From assembly GCA_017614155.1 (NCBI GenBank), contig JAGACK010000052.1:1-64000 (forward strand): 64,000 nt of DNA. Direction: 5' to 3'. Both the position numbers and the translations under genes were made by a program. Shown piece after piece: positions 62,808 through 64,000 of this stretch. This DNA comes from Lachnospiraceae bacterium. Its GTDB lineage: Bacteria; Bacillota; Clostridia; Lachnospirales; Lachnospiraceae. The notes beneath the pieces were generated by a model that saw only the letters and a program-made list of their open reading frames with translations, did no database searches and was not told where the DNA came from. Position 1 is the first letter of the stretch, and each line of letters starts with the position of its first letter.

Positions 62808-62819
62808 ACGATTGTAGGA
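62804..62819. promoter_or_regulatory. Candidate BlaI-type operator
   Basis: TACTACGATTGTAGGA contains the dyad CTAC-n4-GTAG, like the TACAnnTGTA/TACTAC operators of BlaI and MecI. It overlaps the -10 box of the repressor's own promoter, fitting autorepression. Confidence 0.55.
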
Positions 62820-62852
62820 AGTTTTTTCGTTTTTTATCGGAGGTAGATGAAA

Positions 62853-63299
62853 ATGGCGCATATACCGCAGATTTCCGAAGCAGAATTCCAGATAATGAAG
62901 GTCGTATGGGAAATGGCTCCCATAAATACCAACGAGATCACCGAAGAGGTGCTGAAAACCAGTGACTGGAGCCCCAAGACCGTCCAGACGCTTATCAAGC
63001 GCCTTGTTAACAAGGGCGCGCTCTCATATGAAAAAAGCGGACGCGTATTTGTCTATACACCCGAGATAGACCAGAAAGAATATATCCGGTACGAGAGCAA
63101 CAACTTCCTGAAGAGATTTTACGGCGGAAATATCACTGCCATGCTTTCCAGCTATATCGAAAGCGGACAGGTTTCGCAAAGTGATATTGCCCAGCTGAAG
63201 GCCCTTTTGTCTTACAAGGACCCGAACGCAGCAAAGGCAGAAACGTCTGCCGCTTCTGCCCCTGTAAAAAAACCATTATTCGGATTCTTAAGAAAATAG
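62853..63299 (+). CDS. BlaI/MecI/CopY family transcriptional repressor
   Basis: A 148-residue winged-helix protein; the ATG at 62853 has GGAGG 9 nt upstream (an ATG two codons earlier is too close). PQISEAEFQIMKVVWEMAPI and WSPKTVQTLIKRLVNKGALS are the DNA-binding region, FVYTPEIDQKEYIRYESNNF the wing and dimerisation start. The C-terminal SSYIESGQVSQSDIAQLKAL is conserved, and a short Ala/Pro tail follows. No BlaR1/MecR1 sensor protease gene is adjacent; the next gene is galE on the other strand. Targets unknown. Confidence 0.92.
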   Translation: MAHIPQISEAEFQIMKVVWEMAPINTNEITEEVLKTSDWSPKTVQTLIKRLVNKGALSYEKSGRVFVYTPEIDQKEYIRYESNNFLKRFYGGNITAMLSSYIESGQVSQSDIAQLKALLSYKDPNAAKAETSAASAPVKKPLFGFLRK

Positions 63300-63301
63300 A
63301 T

Positions 63302-64000
63302 TCAGACATATCCGTCCGGATTGTTCTTCTGCCAGTTCCATGAATCCCTGCACATATCATCAAGACTTTTTTCGGCGACCCATCCAAGCTCATTTTTGGC
63401 CTTTGATGGGTCGGCGTAGTTTACAGCCACATCTCCGGGCCTCCTCGGATCGATCACATACGGGAGTTCCTTCCCGCACGCTTTTCCGAATGTATTTATT
63501 ATCTCAAGGACACTGACGCCCGTTCCTGTACCAAGATTGTATATCCTGACGCCGTCATATCTTTCCATCCCCTCTATCGCCTTCACATGGCCCCTGGCAA
63601 GGTCTACGACATGGATATAATCCCTGATGCCGGTCCCGTCCTTCGTATCATAATCATCACCGAATACATGGATCTTTTCCAGCCTGCCGGCTGCCACCCT
63701 GGCCACATACGGTATCAGGTTGTTCGGAATCCCGCTGGGATCCTCTCCTATCAAGCCGCTCTCATGCGCGCCGATGGGATTGAAATAGCGCAGCAGCATT
63801 ACTCTCCACTCATTATCGCTTCTCCATATATCGGTCAGTATCCTCTCCTGCATGGATTTGGTCGCGCCGTAAGGATTAGTTGTCTCGCCCAGAGGACAAT
63901 CTTCTGTTATCGGGATAAAAGCCGGCTCACCGTACACAGTCGCAGATGAAGAAAAGACGATCTTTTTGACTCCATGCTTTCTCATGACATCGCAAAGCGT
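63302..64000 (-). CDS. galE: UDP-glucose 4-epimerase, C-terminal part (cut by window edge)
   Basis: The frame is open to the right edge, giving about 232 residues; the N-terminal NAD-binding loop lies outside. FSSSATVYGEP with catalytic Ser/Thr, NPYGATKSMQE with the YxxxK pair, RYFNPIGAHESGLIGEDPSG and VFGDDYDTKDGTGIRDYIHV are diagnostic of GalE. It interconverts UDP-glucose and UDP-galactose for Leloir metabolism and surface polysaccharides. Its stop lies 2 bases from the stop of the BlaI-type gene, so the two converge. Confidence 0.95.
   Translation of the reverse strand, partial: TLCDVMRKHGVKKIVFSSSATVYGEPAFIPITEDCPLGETTNPYGATKSMQERILTDIWRSDNEWRVMLLRYFNPIGAHESGLIGEDPSGIPNNLIPYVARVAAGRLEKIHVFGDDYDTKDGTGIRDYIHVVDLARGHVKAIEGMERYDGVRIYNLGTGTGVSVLEIINTFGKACGKELPYVIDPRRPGDVAVNYADPSKAKNELGWVAEKSLDDMCRDSWNWQKNNPDGYV

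Overview
The window looks like chromosome from an anaerobic Firmicute of the Lachnospiraceae (Butyrivibrio/Roseburia/Eubacterium-like). The reasons are Gram-positive gene orders (rimP-nusA-ylxQ-infB-rbfA and pyrH-frr-uppS-cdsA-dxr-rseP), a SigI/RsgI pair, a GlgC/GlgD pair, strong GGAGG ribosome binding sites, and a cluster of Rpn-type PD-(D/E)XK genes of the kind abundant in that family. The species cannot be named from sequence alone. Nearly all genes lie on the minus strand; only three clear genes (60.2-61.1 kb and 62.9 kb) are on the plus strand.

Region 1 (1-5.7 kb) is accessory DNA. It holds an IS1182-like transposase cut by the left edge with its palindromic IS end, then a mosaic of two full-length Rpn-type nuclease genes plus Rpn fragments that share flanking repeats. 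After these come a zinc-ribbon gene broken by an in-frame TAG, an XRE regulator, and an antitoxin followed by only the tail of its toxin. Region 2 (5.7-16 kb) is envelope, carbohydrate and fermentation functions: GT4 glycosyltransferase, D-lactate dehydrogenase coupled to a soluble chemoreceptor, GH13 glucosidase coupled to a second GT4, a LUD-domain protein, and an overlapping nucleotidyltransferase-kinase-membrane protein trio. Region 3 (16-21.7 kb) is one giant secreted protein.

Region 4 (21.7-35.2 kb) is the translation and RNA superoperon: rimP, nusA, ylxQ, infB, rbfA, nrnA, truB, ribF, a Na/Pi transporter, an NlpC/P60 hydrolase, rpsO and pnp. RimP lacks its C-terminal domain, ylxR is absent, and the leader carries a 110-bp palindromic element also found 23 kb away. 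Region 5 (35.2-41 kb) has tRNA-Glu(CTC), sigI-rsgI, pta and glgC-glgD. Region 6 (41-53.6 kb) carries isoprenoid, phospholipid and wall-precursor genes, with a transmembrane Ser/Thr kinase and a secreted modular protein inserted between rseP and ispG, and a bactofilin with very repetitive Pro-rich linkers.

Region 7 (53.6-60 kb) is the most unusual block. A small peptide with a leader-like motif is translationally coupled to a 924-residue InlB-repeat surface protein, followed by a Cys-rich peptide with a double-glycine leader-like motif and a terminator. Genes for two uncharacterised proteins and a polysaccharide deacetylase follow, leading into the bactofilin. Diverging from it is a two-gene STAS module whose first protein may be a degenerate anti-sigma-like partner. 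The right end has a TtcA-like PP-loop protein, possibly translated from a leaderless mRNA, diverging from a BlaI-type repressor with an operator over its own -10 box, and a galE gene cut by the window edge.
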